Position numbers and translations under genes: made by a program
Shown: piece by piece, positions 20,660 to 31,343 of the stretch
Position numbering within the stretch: position 1 is the first letter of the stretch
How the letters are laid out: each line of letters opens with the position of its first letter
The notes under the pieces: generated by a model
What the model saw: the letters and a program-made list of their open reading frames with translations, nothing else
What the model was told of the DNA's origin: nothing
The model's database searches: none
Assembly: GCA_026636295.1 (NCBI GenBank)
Contig: CP089465.1
Coordinates: forward strand, 248,001 to 312,000
Source of the DNA: Medakamo hakoo
Lineage: Eukaryota; Chlorophyta; Trebouxiophyceae; Coccomyxaceae
Length of the DNA: 64,000 bases
Direction: 5' to 3'

Positions 20660-21335
20660 GGAAAAGGTGTGGAGAGTGGGGCAGGGCGTGTGGGATGCTC
20701 GCAGACTCACCATCCCTGCTCGCGCGTGGACACACAGAGGTGAGGAGGGACGGCAGTGTGGGGCTCTGTTTCTTGGTGCGCGCGCCCCTCTCGACTTGCC
20801 AGCTTGGCCCTCTGCGCCGCCGTCGCGGGGGTGACGAGGCGGCGAGCGGCGCACCTGGCCTCGTGGGGCGGCAGCAAGCAGCGGCCGGCCATTTGTTCGC
20901 TGATGCCGCGCCGTCGACGCGCCGCTGGCGGGCACGGCGCGCGCAGTAGTCGAGCCACGACAAGCGCATGAGGGGCTGCGGCGTGTCGTCTGCCCAGTCG
21001 TGCATTGATTGCCCGCTCACTTGGCCGCCCTCGCGCCGCGTGAGCCGTCCATTCGTTCGCGTGCGAAACGGCCGGCCCGCATGCAAACGGTCGCTCCGCT
21101 CTCCTGCGCCTCGCACCACCCCTCCTCGCCCCCAACTCGCCGTCCGTCAGCCCCAGAAGGCGGGCAAGGCCATTTGCTCTCAGAATTGCTTCAATGCGAG
21201 ATATTCCCTGACTTCTCACATGCGCCTTTCCTTCCGACGAAAAAAAAAATCAGACACGCACACACTCGGCGGGCCGACGACCGCCAACCCCGCCCGTCCC
21301 TCCGTCTCACCCCAAAAACCATCGACTCAAGCACC
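20660..21335. other. Gene-free interval upstream of aquaporin
   Basis: About 676 bp. No frame gives a recognisable protein and no RNA gene is evident. It has lower GC than its neighbours near 21160-21260, including an A9 run at 21240-21248 about 90 bp before the aquaporin ATG, and probably contains that gene's promoter and leader. Confidence 0.45.
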
Positions 21336-22631
21336 ATGGCCGACGCCGCCGCTCCAGCCAAACCCCGCTTCGGCGCCCGGGTCAAAGACACGCTCAACGA
21401 CTGGGCCGCCCGCCCGCAGCCCGTCTCCCCCCTCGAAAAGTACGTCCCCGAAAAGCTCAAGGGCCAGTGGCAGGTCTTCCCCTTCACCTTCCCCCGCCTG
21501 GCCGAGCCCGTCAACTCGGCCTTCCTGAAAGCGGCGGGGGCCGAGTTCTTTGGCATGGCCATGTTCCTGTTCATTTCCATTGCGTCCGTCGTCTTCTCGT
21601 GCGTGGAGGACGACGCCAACAAAGTGAACGAGCTGGGCGAGAGCACGTGCGTTTTTTTTTGAACAGGGGGCGGCGTGTGTTCAGGCGTCGGCGGTGTTGT
21701 GGGGACGCGCGCCGCGTGCGCCTGGCGCGCCGTGCCGCGCCACACGAAGCGGCGCGCGACGCCCGCGGTGTCGGGTGTGGGGTGTGCGTCCGCGCCGCGG
21801 CGCGCCCTTGCACGGGGTCCACCTTCCTCACGCCCACCCCCACCCTGCCCCATCCCATCCTCCCCCCCACCCCCCCCCCACCCCCCTTTCCCCGCGCGCA
21901 GGTGCCTCCTCAACTCGGGCCGCGTCTTCCCCATCGCCACCACGTTTGGCCTGGCCATCTTTGCCATGGTGTACGCCACGGCCTCGTACTCGGGCGGCCA
22001 CCTCAACCCGGCCGTCACCATCGGCGCCCTGCTCGCCGGCAAGGTCTCGTGCCTGCGCGCGGTCTTTTACATCGGCTCCCAGCTGTGCGGCGGCCTGCTC
22101 GGCGTCGCGTGCGTGCGCGCCATCGACAAGACGCTCTACCTGCAAGCGGGCGGCGGGGCCAACCAGCTGTCCGCGGCCGTCTCCAGCGCGTCCGGCGTCC
22201 TGCTGGAATTCCTGCTGACGTTTGCGCTCATGTTTGTCATCCTGTGCGCGACGGACAGCACCCGGTACCGGGGCGTCGCCCACCTGCCGGTCCTGGCGCC
22301 GCTGGCCATCGGCGTCACCGTCCTCATCGCGCACCTGGCCGCCATCCCCGTCGACGGCTGCTCCCTCAACCCGGCCCGGTCCTTCGCGACGGCCGCCATC
22401 TCGTGGAACTGGCGCTCGCAGTGGCTGTTCTGGGTGGGGCCCATCCTCGGCGCGGCCGTCGCCACCTGGGTGTACGAGCTCGGCTTCCGCCCGGACTGGG
22501 ACCCGGCCCTGGACATGGGCGGCGGCGGTGCGGGCGGGGAGGCGGCCGGCGGCGCGCCGGCGGCGGGCGCGGGCGGGTCCGGCGCGGCCGTCAAGCCGTC
22601 TGTCTACCCGGCCAACGCCGCGCTGGTGTGA
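21336..22631 (+). CDS. Aquaporin (major intrinsic protein, PIP/AQP1-like water channel)
   Basis: Two exons, 21336..21646 and 21902..22631 (donor GTGCGT followed by a T run), give 346 residues. Six membrane helices, with NPA boxes at 139-141 (GGHLNPAVT) and 260-262 (CSLNPARS). The selectivity filter can be partly read: helix-5 His (LIAHLAAIP), Arg263 after the second NPA, and a Cys in the loop-E position where AQP1 has its mercury-sensitive Cys and plant PIPs have Thr. This pattern predicts an orthodox water pore. The N terminus is long and cytosolic (about 60 residues, VSPLEKYVPEKLKGQWQVFPF), unlike plant PIPs, and the C-terminal tail is Gly/Ala-rich. Plasma membrane location is inferred. Splicing restores ESTCLLNSGRVF across the intron. 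Confidence 0.95.
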
Positions 22632-23214
22632 GGAGGGGGCGCGCGGCTGCGCGCGCGCGTGATTTTCAATAACAGTCAAAACACGAATAAGTCTATGGAC
22701 GTGAGGGGAAGTGGGGGGTTTTGTCACGAAAAAAGTGGGGGCGCGCGAAGAAGTACGCGCGTTTTTTTCTTGCTGGATGGGTGGCGGGGGGCCAGGGCGG
22801 CGGGCCAGGGCGGCGGGCCAGGGCTGCGGGCCCAGACGCGAGAACGCTCTCTCTCTCTCTCCGCCCGAGAAGAGAGACAGAGGGGGCCCGGCCACCCCTC
22901 CTCCCTCTTCCCACCGCATTTCAGGTGCGTGTGCGTGTATGTGCTCGTGCTCCCTGGGCCTGGGCAAGGATAGCTGAGCCGAGGCGCGGCAGCCAGCGCA
23001 GTCGCAGGCAAGCGAGCGGCGGTTGGCCGCATTGCTATTTTTTCCGCGTCTGCCCACGCCAGCCTTCCCCAGCCCACCCACCGCCCACAACGCCAGTAGC
23101 TGACATGCCTGGTATTGTGCGAGGGCGGATGACGCCGCCCCCCAAAACTCACATCCCCGCCCCTCTCCCAGTTTTGGACTGTCCAAGGCGCGCGCCGCCG
23201 CGCCGAGGAAAGCC
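22632..23214. other. Gene-free interval with 3 x 13-bp tandem repeat
   Basis: About 583 bp between the aquaporin stop and the next gene on the same strand. It contains three copies of a 13-bp unit beginning GGGCCAGGG at 22789-22827 and a (CT)n-like run at 22849-22860. No protein- or RNA-coding signal was seen. It must hold the aquaporin 3' end and the promoter of the next gene. Confidence 0.55.
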
Positions 23215-25026
23215 ATGCGTGTCCGCGAGCCCGCGCCCCGACGCGCCGCCCGCCCCAGCCCCTGGGGTGGGGCCCTGACCCTGATGGCATCACTTATGCT
23301 GGCTCTGGTCGCGGGCGGACACGGGCAGGTGGTTGGGGCGGCCGTCAATGCGACGGTGACGGCAGCTGCCGCGCCGCTGGTCGCCGCCGCCGCGCCCGCC
23401 GCGGCGCCTCCGCCGCCGCCGCTCCACCTCCAGCCCCTGGCAGAGCGCGTGGTCGCCGCTGCCGCCCCGGCGCCCGGTCCAGCCGCCGCCAAGGCCGTCT
23501 CCGGACCGCCCAAACCCCGGCCGGTGGCGCCACCGCCGCCGCCGTCGCCCGCCCCGTCCCCCACCCCGCCGCCCGACCAAACGGACTTGGAAGCCCTCTT
23601 CTCCGCGGCCGCCGCGGCCCGGGACCGGGCCCGCAACACGGCGGCCGAGTTGAGGGCGGCGCTGCCGCCGCTCTTTGGGCTGGAGGAAGCGGAAGCGCCG
23701 GCGCCCGCGCCGCCGCCGCCCCCGCCACCACGCCCGCGCCCGCCCGCCCCGACCCGCCCTGCGTCGCTGGCGTTGGAAGACGGCACGCAAGTCGTCACGG
23801 CGGCCGCGTCTCCCGGCACGGCCGCCCTGCTGCGCGCCGTCAACATTGCTCTGCTGAATCCGAGTGGACCGGCGACGGTGTCCCAAGCCGCCGCGGCGGC
23901 GGCGGCGGGCGGCGGTGGGGCCGGGAGGCGCGCGCCACCCGCCTCCAACAGCAACGACGCCGCCGCCGCGACCGCCATTTTGGCCGCGGCCGACGCGGCG
24001 GCCGCGGACACCTCGTCGTCCTCCTCATCGCCTGGCAGCACTGCTGCCCTGGGCGCGGACCAGGCGGCCGTCCTGCGCGCGGTGTCGGCCGCGCTGGCGG
24101 CCGCGCCGCCGCCGCCGCCGCCGCCGCCGCCTCAGCAAGACGCCTCCTCCACCCCACCCGCCACGCCCTCCACGACCGACGCCCTGGCAGACGCCCTGCG
24201 CGACGCCCTGGCCGCCGTCGCCGGCGGGAGCAGCGCCGCCAGCGCGGCAGGCGGCGGCAGCGGCGGCGGCGGTGAAGCTGCCGGCGGGCTGACTGTGACG
24301 GAGGCGGCCAAGCTCGCGGCGGCCGTCGCGGCCGAGTACCGTGCCGCCGCGGCAGCGGACGCCATTCCAGAGGGGCGCACTCCAGTCGGCCGGGCGGCGG
24401 CGCGGCTGGCGGCCGCCGCCGCCACGCTGCGCGTGTCGCCGAGCCCGCCAGGCGGCCCGCCGGGCGCGCCGGCCTTTGACGTCTCCTTCGGCCTCCCGCC
24501 GCCGGCCGCCCCCGCCGGGGGAGGTGGCGCTGTGCTGAGCACTGTGGGTGGGAGTGCGGACGAGCCGGGCGTGGCGGACGCGCCGGCCACGCTCGTCCTG
24601 CCGCTGAACGGCGTGGGCGCGGGCGGCGGCGGCGGCCTCGGCCGCGCCTTTGCCGCGCTGAAACGCCACGGCACGCCCGCCGGCGGCAAGAATGCGACGG
24701 CGCCCCCCTCCCAAGGCCGTCCGCCCGTCAACCCGGTGGAGGGCGTGCGCCAGTACTTGGCCGCCCGGGCGGCGGCGGCGTCCGGGCTGGGCGCGGAGGA
24801 AGCGGCGGCCGTGGCGCGCGAGGGCCCCCCCCGCCCGCCGCAGCCGCGCCCGCCGCCGCCCAGCGCCGACGGCGCTCCCACGGAAATCACCATCGTTTCC
24901 TCTTCCCCGCACTGGCTGGCGTGGCCCACCCTGCCGACGCCGCGCCCGCTGCCCGCGCCGCGGAAAGGGACAAGGGCGGGTGGGAGGACGGCGGCAGAGG
25001 TGGTGGAGGGAGGAGGGGACGGGTGA
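23215..25026 (+). CDS. Secreted Ala/Pro-rich low-complexity protein, unrecognised
   Basis: An intronless 603-residue frame. A basic N terminus followed by LTLMASLMLALVAGGHGQ looks like a signal peptide, so a secreted or cell-wall protein is likely. The body alternates polyproline stretches (PPPPP blocks near 60-65, 100-120, 160-175, 290-300) with Ala-rich helices; two segments, TAALLRAVNIALLN and QAAVLRAVSAALAA, look like diverged internal repeats. Two N-x-T/S sites near the start (NATVTA) and end (NATAPP) could be glycosylated. The overall texture is like algal hydroxyproline-rich wall proteins, but I do not recognise a domain. Long frames are expected by chance at this GC, so the call rests on the signal peptide at the frame start and the length without a stop. 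Confidence 0.5.
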   Translation: MRVREPAPRRAARPSPWGGALTLMASLMLALVAGGHGQVVGAAVNATVTAAAAPLVAAAAPAAAPPPPPLHLQPLAERVVAAAAPAPGPAAAKAVSGPPKPRPVAPPPPPSPAPSPTPPPDQTDLEALFSAAAAARDRARNTAAELRAALPPLFGLEEAEAPAPAPPPPPPPRPRPPAPTRPASLALEDGTQVVTAAASPGTAALLRAVNIALLNPSGPATVSQAAAAAAAGGGGAGRRAPPASNSNDAAAATAILAAADAAAADTSSSSSSPGSTAALGADQAAVLRAVSAALAAAPPPPPPPPPQQDASSTPPATPSTTDALADALRDALAAVAGGSSAASAAGGGSGGGGEAAGGLTVTEAAKLAAAVAAEYRAAAAADAIPEGRTPVGRAAARLAAAAATLRVSPSPPGGPPGAPAFDVSFGLPPPAAPAGGGGAVLSTVGGSADEPGVADAPATLVLPLNGVGAGGGGGLGRAFAALKRHGTPAGGKNATAPPSQGRPPVNPVEGVRQYLAARAAAASGLGAEEAAAVAREGPPRPPQPRPPPPSADGAPTEITIVSSSPHWLAWPTLPTPRPLPAPRKGTRAGGRTAAEVVEGGGDG

Positions 25027-25327
25027 CGGGGGGGGAAGGAGGGGGGGGTGCGCCCTGCCTAGCTTTCTTTTTTTGCCTGATGTGTGTGACAGACGCATGT
25101 TGCATTGCTGCACATTCTCGTCGGTGGGGGCGGAGTGGGGCGCGGCCCCAGGCACGGGGGGGGGTGCGCGTACTCGCCGTCGCTGTCGTCGGCGATGGTC
25201 GCCGGGGAGGGGGAGGTGGGGGCGAGTGGCTAGGTTTGCCCGCGCCCGCACAGCAGACGTCCGAAACGCACAGAAAAGAGCAGCAGCGCCCTCGCTCTCT
25301 CTCCTCCTTTTCCCTCTCCCCTCTCGG
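25027..25327. promoter_or_regulatory. Gap between secreted-protein gene and AsnRS gene
   Basis: A 301-bp same-strand gap that probably holds the upstream 3' end and the AsnRS promoter and leader. It is G-rich then C/T-rich near the ATG. No other feature was seen. Confidence 0.4.
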
Positions 25328-27633
25328 ATGCGCGCTGGCCAGCGCACGGGCGGGTCGTCACAGCGGTCAATGCTGCTGGCCCGGCAGGGCGCGAGGTGAG
25401 GAGCCGGGGCGATGCCCTTTTCTCGAGACAACGCGTGGCGCGAATTCTTCGGGCCGGGAGGAGACCAAACGCACGGGCACGCCCCACTCACCTCCTCCAT
25501 GCGCACACACCATTGCTCAACTCACTAACAGGCGAGGCGCCTCCCTGTCCTCCTCTCTGCGGCGGGCTTTTGTCCATGGCGGGTGTGGGGTGAGCGCGGC
25601 CGCGAGCAGCAGCAACGCTGCCGCTGCCGCTGCGGCCGGAGCAACCGCCGTCGCACCTCCCACCGCCGTGCCGTCCGGTGCGGGCACGCCGCCGCCCTTT
25701 GCTAAGCGAGAGACGATCAAGGACTTACAGGTGAGTGGTGGGGGAGAGAGAGAGGGAGAGAGAGGGAGACGGATTGGTCGCGGCGGCGGTCGGAGGAAAA
25801 AAAAAAGCACACCGCGCAACCACTCGTCCCCGCCTCCACCCACTCAAAACAACAGGCCGCCGGCCCGGCCGCGGTGGGCCGGGCCATCACCCTGGGCGGC
25901 TGGGTCCGCACCGTCCGCAACCAAAAGGGCGTTACATTCTTGGACCTGACGGACGGGTCGGGGCCGGGCGGGCTGCAGTGCGTCCTCACGCCGGCCACGG
26001 GCGGGCGCACCGGGTGGGACGGCGTCCAGGCGGGCGCGACCCCGACGGGCGCGGCCGTCTCCGTGTCGGGCACGCTCGTCCCTTCGAAAGGCGGGCGCCA
26101 AGCCTTTGAACTCGCCGCCGAGAGTGTGGACTTGATCGGTCCGTGCGACGCGGCGGCCTACCCCCTCCAAAAAAAGCGGCACACACGCGAGTTTTTGCGC
26201 GGCGTCGCCCACCTCCGCCCGCGCACCGCGACGCTGGGCGCCGCCATGCGCGTCCGGTCCTCCCTCGCCCAGGCCACGCACGCCTTTTTCGCGCAGGCCG
26301 GCTTCCAGTACATCCACACGCCGCTCATCACCGCCTCCGACTGTGAGGGCGGCGGCGAAGCCTTCCAAGTGACGACGCTGTTGTCGCCCGTGGACGCCGC
26401 CCTGGCGGGCGGTGGCGCAGCCAGCCCGGCAGAGCTGGCGGCCGCGGAAGCCGCGGTCTCCGCCGCCGGCTCCGCCGTCCGGGCAGCCAAAGAAGCTGGG
26501 TCTGGCGTCGCGCCGGCTTTAGCGGCCCTGGCGGAAGCCAAGGCAGCGCTGGCGGTCGTGGCGGGGCGCCGCGCCGCGGCGGCCGGCCCCGCCCGCCGCC
26601 CAGACGGGCGGGGCGTCGACTACGCCTCCGACTTTTTCGGGAAAGCCGCTTTCCTGACTGTCTCTGGCCAGTTGCAGGGTGAGGCGGCCGCCTGTGCGCT
26701 GGGCGACATCTACACGTTTGGTGCGTTCGCGCCCTTGTCTTGTGCTTGCTTCCCGTCCTGCTTTGTGTGCGGGGCTGCTGTTTGCCTCCCCCCCCCCGCC
26801 CACCCCACCCGCCCACCCGCCCCCCTTCGTCCCACACTCTCAAAAAAAAAAAAACAGGCCCGACCTTCCGCGCCGAAAACTCCAACACCCCACGCCACCT
26901 GGCTGAATTCTGGATGATCGAACCCGAAATGGCGTTTGCGGACTTGGGGCGGGCCATGAGCACGGCGGAAGCGTTCATCAAGGCCGCCCTGGCGGCCGTC
27001 CTGGCCGCCTGCCCCGCCGACCTCGCGGCCCTGGACGCCGCCGCCGCCGCGTCCGCGCCACCCGGCTCGCCCGACGCGGCGCCCGGCGTGCTGCTGGCCC
27101 GCCTGGAACGGCTGGCGGGCCCGGCCCGCTTCCACACGCTGTCGTACACGGACGCGGTGTCGGAACTGGAAGCAGCGGCCGCGCGCAAACCGGGCAGCTT
27201 TGAGTTTCCCATCGCCTGGGGCGGCGACCTGGCGGCCGAACACGAGCGCTGGTTGGTGGACGCCGCGTTTGGCGGCGACCCCGTCTTCATCACGGACTGG
27301 CCGGCCGACATCAAAGCCTTTTACATGAAGGCCAACGACGATGGGCGGACGGTGGCGGCGATGGACCTGCTGGCGCCCAAGGTCGGGGAGCTGGCGGGCG
27401 GGTCGGCGCGCGAGGACGACCTGTCAAAGCTGCTGTCCCGGGCGGCAAAGGCCGGCCTGGACCTGGGGCCGGGCTCGGACCTGGCCTGGTACGCGGACCT
27501 GCGGCGCTTTGGCGGCGTCCCGCACGCCGGCTTTGGCGTCGGCTTTGAGCGCCTGGTCCAGCTGGCGACGGGCCTGGATAACATCCGCGACTGCATCCCT
27601 TTCCCACGGTACCCCGGCCACGCTGAGTTTTGA
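25328..27633 (+). CDS. Asparaginyl-tRNA synthetase, bacterial-type, organelle-targeted
   Basis: Four exons, 25328..25395, 25532..25730, 25856..26720 and 26858..27633, give 635 residues. Exons 1-2 encode an Arg/Ser/Ala-rich, acid-free presequence (SMLLARQGARRGASLSSSLRRAF) typical of mitochondrial/plastid import. The OB-fold anticodon-binding domain follows (ITLGGWVRTVRNQKGVTFLDLTDGS), then class-II motif 1 (TPLITASDCEGGGEAF), FFGKAAFLTVSGQLQ, motif 2 (TFRAENSNTPRHLAEFWMIEPEMAF) and motif 3 (GVGFERLVQLATGLDNIRD). It is closest to the bacterial/organellar AsnRS, so it charges tRNA-Asn in plastids and mitochondria. An insert of about 75 Ala-rich residues separates motif 1 from VDYASDFFGK. Intron 3 ends with an A12 run before CAG. 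Confidence 0.95.
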
Positions 27634-28209
27634 TGAAAGGCAGGGGGGGCGCGTGTGGAGCGTGCGGGGCGGTCTTTCATTCTTGTGTGGGACGTGCGGC
27701 GGCGGGAATGGGTGGAAGGAGGCAGAAAGGGCCTCGGGCAGGGGGGGGGGGGGGGGGGATAGGGCGCGGGCGCATGCCTGCCTCGATGGGCCGTGCATTG
27801 TGTGACTGACTGGAGAAAAAAAGAGAGAGAGGCACGGGGACGGCTGTTTTGTTGCACGGGGCCCGCCCGCCCATCTCTCTTCTCCGTGGGGGTGAAACGC
27901 AAGAATGGGGCGGTGGTGTTTTCGGATTTCAGGTTCGTAGTGAACAAAAAGAAGAAAGCGCGCTGAATTAAGCATTCTTCACGTCGCGCCGAAGGGGGGG
28001 GCTAGGCAGGTAAGCAGTGCTTCTGAATGGGATGTTGAAGAATCGCGTGTTTGCTCATCGGGGGAAGAAAAGAGAGAAAAAGGGGGGTGGGGTGGGGTGG
28101 GGGTGGGGGTGGGGGGGGGGGCGTGGAGGGGTCAGGCCGGTGCGGGTGCGGAACCGCACCTGCCCCTCCCACCTCCGGGGGGGAGCACACTTCGCTTTCC
28201 TTTCCCACA
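27634..28209. other. Convergent gene-free interval with G18 run
   Basis: About 576 bp between the AsnRS stop and the stop of the EXORDIUM-like gene. It contains 18 consecutive G's at 27741-27758 and a second G-rich block at 28082-28125. GC is lower in the middle (27870-28060). No gene was recognised on either strand. Confidence 0.55.
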
Positions 28210-30262
28210 TCACCGCAGGTCGCAGTGGCCCTCGCTCGCCCGGTTGGCCCAGTTGAGCTGGATGAGGAAGTGGCGGCCCCCGACCTTGGTGTTGGCCACC
28301 CCGCCGCTCAGCACGCCGCCGTCCGCCGTCTCGCCAGGTGGCGGCGGCGGCGGGCGGTACACGTTGCCGTACGCCCACGCGCACTTGTCCGCGTTCTCGT
28401 TGCCGGAGCCGTCGTACCAGGCGTCCAGGGCCGGGTCGGACGCGGCTTCCGTGATTTCGTGGGCCAGGATGGACGCCATGCCGTCCGCCTCCACGTTGCC
28501 GTTGGGGGACGCGTCCGACTGGCCTGCGCACGCGGACGTGCAGCGCAGCGTCGACCCGACGAACAGGTACTTGAAGGGCCGGCCCCGGCCGTCGCGGGCG
28601 GTGGAGTGCCAGCCGCAATAGTTTTGGCAGAACGACCCCGTGGCGTCGGAGCCCTGGGACATGCCGCGCGGCGTGAAGACGGCGTAGATGGCGTCGGGCG
28701 AGTACGGCAGGCGGCCGTCGGCCAGGGCGCAGGCCACGACCTTGGCCAGGTCGACGTCGGACAGCGCGGTCTTGCCCGGCCAGCAGCCGTCGGCCGGGCC
28801 GGCCACGTCGACGGACGAGCCGAAGGACAGCTGGGCGGACAGGGGCGTCCCCGCCCGGTTCATGTAGGTCGTCTGCACGCCCAGCCAGGCCGACCCGCCC
28901 AGCCCCCGCCCAAAGTCGGCCAGGATGGACCGCGTGGTCGGCAGCCAGCCGCTCCCGATGAACACGTAGTGCAGGGCCGGCGGCGCCAGCATCATTTCCC
29001 CGCCCCAGTACTGGATGCCGTACTCGCCAAAGGGGACGGTGGTGGGAGTGGCGCCTTTGTCGGGGGCCGGACCGGGCGGGGCGGCCGGCGGCGGCGGCGG
29101 CGGGGCGGCGGCGCCGGCGCCACTGGCGCCCAGGCCTTCGCCCTCGGCCTTGACGCGCGCGCCGCCGCCCCCGCCCCCGCCCGCCGGCGTCGGCGGGGGC
29201 GCCGGCGTCTCGGCCTCAATGGCCACGGCCACGTCCTCGACCGGTGCGACCACGATGCGCGACGACGGCAGCGGGACGCGGGACGGCGCCGCGTTTTCCG
29301 TCGACACCATGATGTCCTTGGCGCGCTCCAGCAGCGCCGAGCGCTCGTGGTCCGGCTCAAACCCGGGCGACAGGCCGGGGACGGACGTGGCCGCGGTCTG
29401 CGTCTCCCAGTACAGGTTGGGGCCGACGCCGCCGGGGCCGGAGACGGTCGACCAGGGGGCGGTGGGGAGGAGGGGGGTCATGTGGTCGGGGACGGCCTGG
29501 GGAGGAGGAGTGTGTAGGGCGGGCGGGCGGGGAGGGAGGGGAGTGAGGGGACGGCGCTGCGTGTGGAGTGTTTTTCCTCCACCCCTCTCTCTTTTCTGGT
29601 CCGCCAACTGCCCCTCCACCCCAACCCACGCACTTTGCGCACGCCCGCCTTGCCCCGGGCGATGACGACGTCCACGAACGAAAAAGTCTCGATGGGGCAG
29701 CCTTCCAAGGGACAGGGGTCGCCGGGCGCGGTCAGGCCGGCCGCGGACGCCGCGGTCGTCGCGGCTTGCGCCGGCGGGTTCGGCACAAAGCCGCCGCCGC
29801 CGGCCAGAGAGATGCCGCCTCCCACGCCGGACGGTTCGTCCTGGGAAGGTGTCTTGGCCGCCAGGTTGATGGAGGCCGGGGCCGAGGCCTGTTTGTGGTG
29901 GGGAGGGAGGGAGGGAGGGGGGGAGCGGCGTGAGCCAATGCAAAGGCGCCGCGACCGACAGCTGCACACGAAACCCCGCCCTCAAAGCCCTTACCGGCCC
30001 GGCCGCCGCTTCCTCCAGCAGCTTACGCGGCGGGGTGGGCGAGGCCTGAGGAGTGTGTGTTGGTGGGAGACGAGGGTGGAGGCGTGAGGGCGTGGGGCGC
30101 GGGGGAAGAAGGCAGCACATCTCCGCCCGCCACGCTCCTCGGCGGGCAGCTGCGACGCTGCCACAAACCAAAAAAACGCACCGCACCGCCGCCCGCCAGC
30201 AGCAGGGCCGCCAGCGCCGCGGACGCCGCCACGGCGACGGTGCCAGGACGCGCTGGCGCCAT
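28210..30262 (-). CDS. EXORDIUM-like (PHI-1 family) secreted protein
   Basis: Four exons, complement(30182..30262), (29995..30045), (29634..29888) and (28210..29496), all phase 0, give 557 residues. Exon 1 is a signal peptide (VAVAASAALAALLLAGGGA). After a Pro/Ala-rich middle, the EXORDIUM domain starts at YGIQYWGGEMML and continues through IYAVFTPRGMSQG, FCQNYCGWHSTA, LFVGSTLRCTSACAG, then MASILAHEITEAASDPALDAWYDGSGNENADKC in which the HExxE-like HEITE and the GMxSIxAHE block are the family hallmark, ending with FLIQLNWANRASEGHC. Plant EXORDIUM proteins are extracellular and promote growth downstream of brassinosteroid and carbon status; their biochemical activity is unknown, though the HE motif hints at a metalloprotease-like fold. 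Starts 167 bp from the divergent ER thioredoxin gene. Confidence 0.9.
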
Positions 30263-30429
30263 AGTGCGTGCTGTTGCTCTCGCTGTCTCTGTGCCTTTCC
30301 GTGTGCCTGTCCTCCTCCTCGCGGGCCCACAAGAACGAGTAGTGAGTGGGAGGAAAGCAGCGGCGCCCGGCGCGGCACTCTCTTACTTTTTTTTCTACCG
30401 GCCGTCCAACGGCGCGCACACGCACAACC
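30263..30429. promoter_or_regulatory. Short divergent promoter region (EXORDIUM-like / ER thioredoxin-like)
   Basis: Only 167 bp separate the two ATGs, so the two promoters must overlap. The sequence has C/T-rich stretches and a T10 run at 30387-30396, some 35 bp before the plus-strand ATG; no TATA box stands out. Confidence 0.5.
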
Positions 30430-31213
30430 ATGCGTGCCTCACGTACATCCCTGCTCCTCCTCCTCCTCTTGGGCCTGGCCGCCTTTGCCGCGCCGGGCGT
30501 GGACGGCGCCGTGAAAGCCGGCGCAAAAAAATCGAGCATCGGCGTCGTCGACACGGATGAAGACGGCGACGACGACGGCGTGGCGGCGGGATACGGCGAC
30601 CTGGGCTGGATCAGTGTGGCCGAGTACGAGGTACGAGGGGAGGTAGGGCGGGCAGGGATGGGGCGCCGGCGTGCGACGGCGGGTGACGGAGCGCGCGCGC
30701 GTCGCGCCCGCGCCATGCCTGCGCTCTCACTCGCAACCCGCTGCCCCCGCCCCCGTCCCCCCATCCACACCGCGCGCGACACACCCAACACAGAAGCTCG
30801 ACCTGTCCAAAAACAAAAAGCCCATCTTTTTCCTGCTGTCCCAGCCCTGGTGCGGCGCGTGCCGGGCCCTGAAAGACTCCCTGACCAAAAACCAGGCGGC
30901 CCTGAAGCCTGTGGCCCGCGATTTCGTGATGGTCAACGCGGCGGGCGACGGGCCGATGGCCGCCCTGACCAAACTGCACCCCGCCTTCGCCAAGCTGGGC
31001 GGGTACGTGCCGCGTGGGGCCTTTGCGACGCCGGCCGGCACGCTCCGGCCAGAGTTGCGGGCCCCCGGCAATGACGCCGGCTCGCCCTACCCGCACTTTT
31101 ACCCGGACGCCAACGCGGTGGGTGGGGGGCTGGTGGCCGCCCGGGCGCGCATGGCCAAGGCGGGGTTGTTGGGCGGCGGCGGCGGCAGGGCTGCGGGTCA
31201 GACGGAATTGTAA
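30430..31213 (+). CDS. ER thioredoxin-domain protein, TXNDC12/ERp18 (AGR) type
   Basis: Two exons, 30430..30630 and 30794..31213 (phase 0), give 206 residues. A signal peptide (SLLLLLLLGLAAFAAPGVDG) is followed by an acidic stretch (TDEDGDDDG) and then by the thioredoxin fold: KPIFFLLSQPWCGACRALKDSL with active-site Cys87-Gly-Ala-Cys90, the same CGAC found in TXNDC12. FVMVNAAGDGPMA, GGYVPRGAFATPAGTLRPEL and YPHFYPDANAVGGGL match the rest of that family, including the cis-Pro region (YVPR). ERp18 is an ER oxidoreductase that introduces or isomerises disulfides. The C terminus is QTEL, a possible weak variant of the KDEL-type retrieval signal (human TXNDC12 ends EDEL). Confidence 0.9.
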
Positions 31214-31343
31214 AGGAGAGAGAGGGAGGGAGGGGTGCGTCTGTGTTTCTGTGGGGTCGAGGCGCGTCGCGTGGGCCTCTCGCCCAGTCCACGCAGGTTG
31301 CAACCACCGCCCCACGCCCGGGGCTCACCCCCCCCCCTCCCCC

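Noticed and set aside
20660-21335. A small gene upstream of the aquaporin
   Set aside because: Frames there are short, change texture abruptly and match nothing; treated as promoter and leader.
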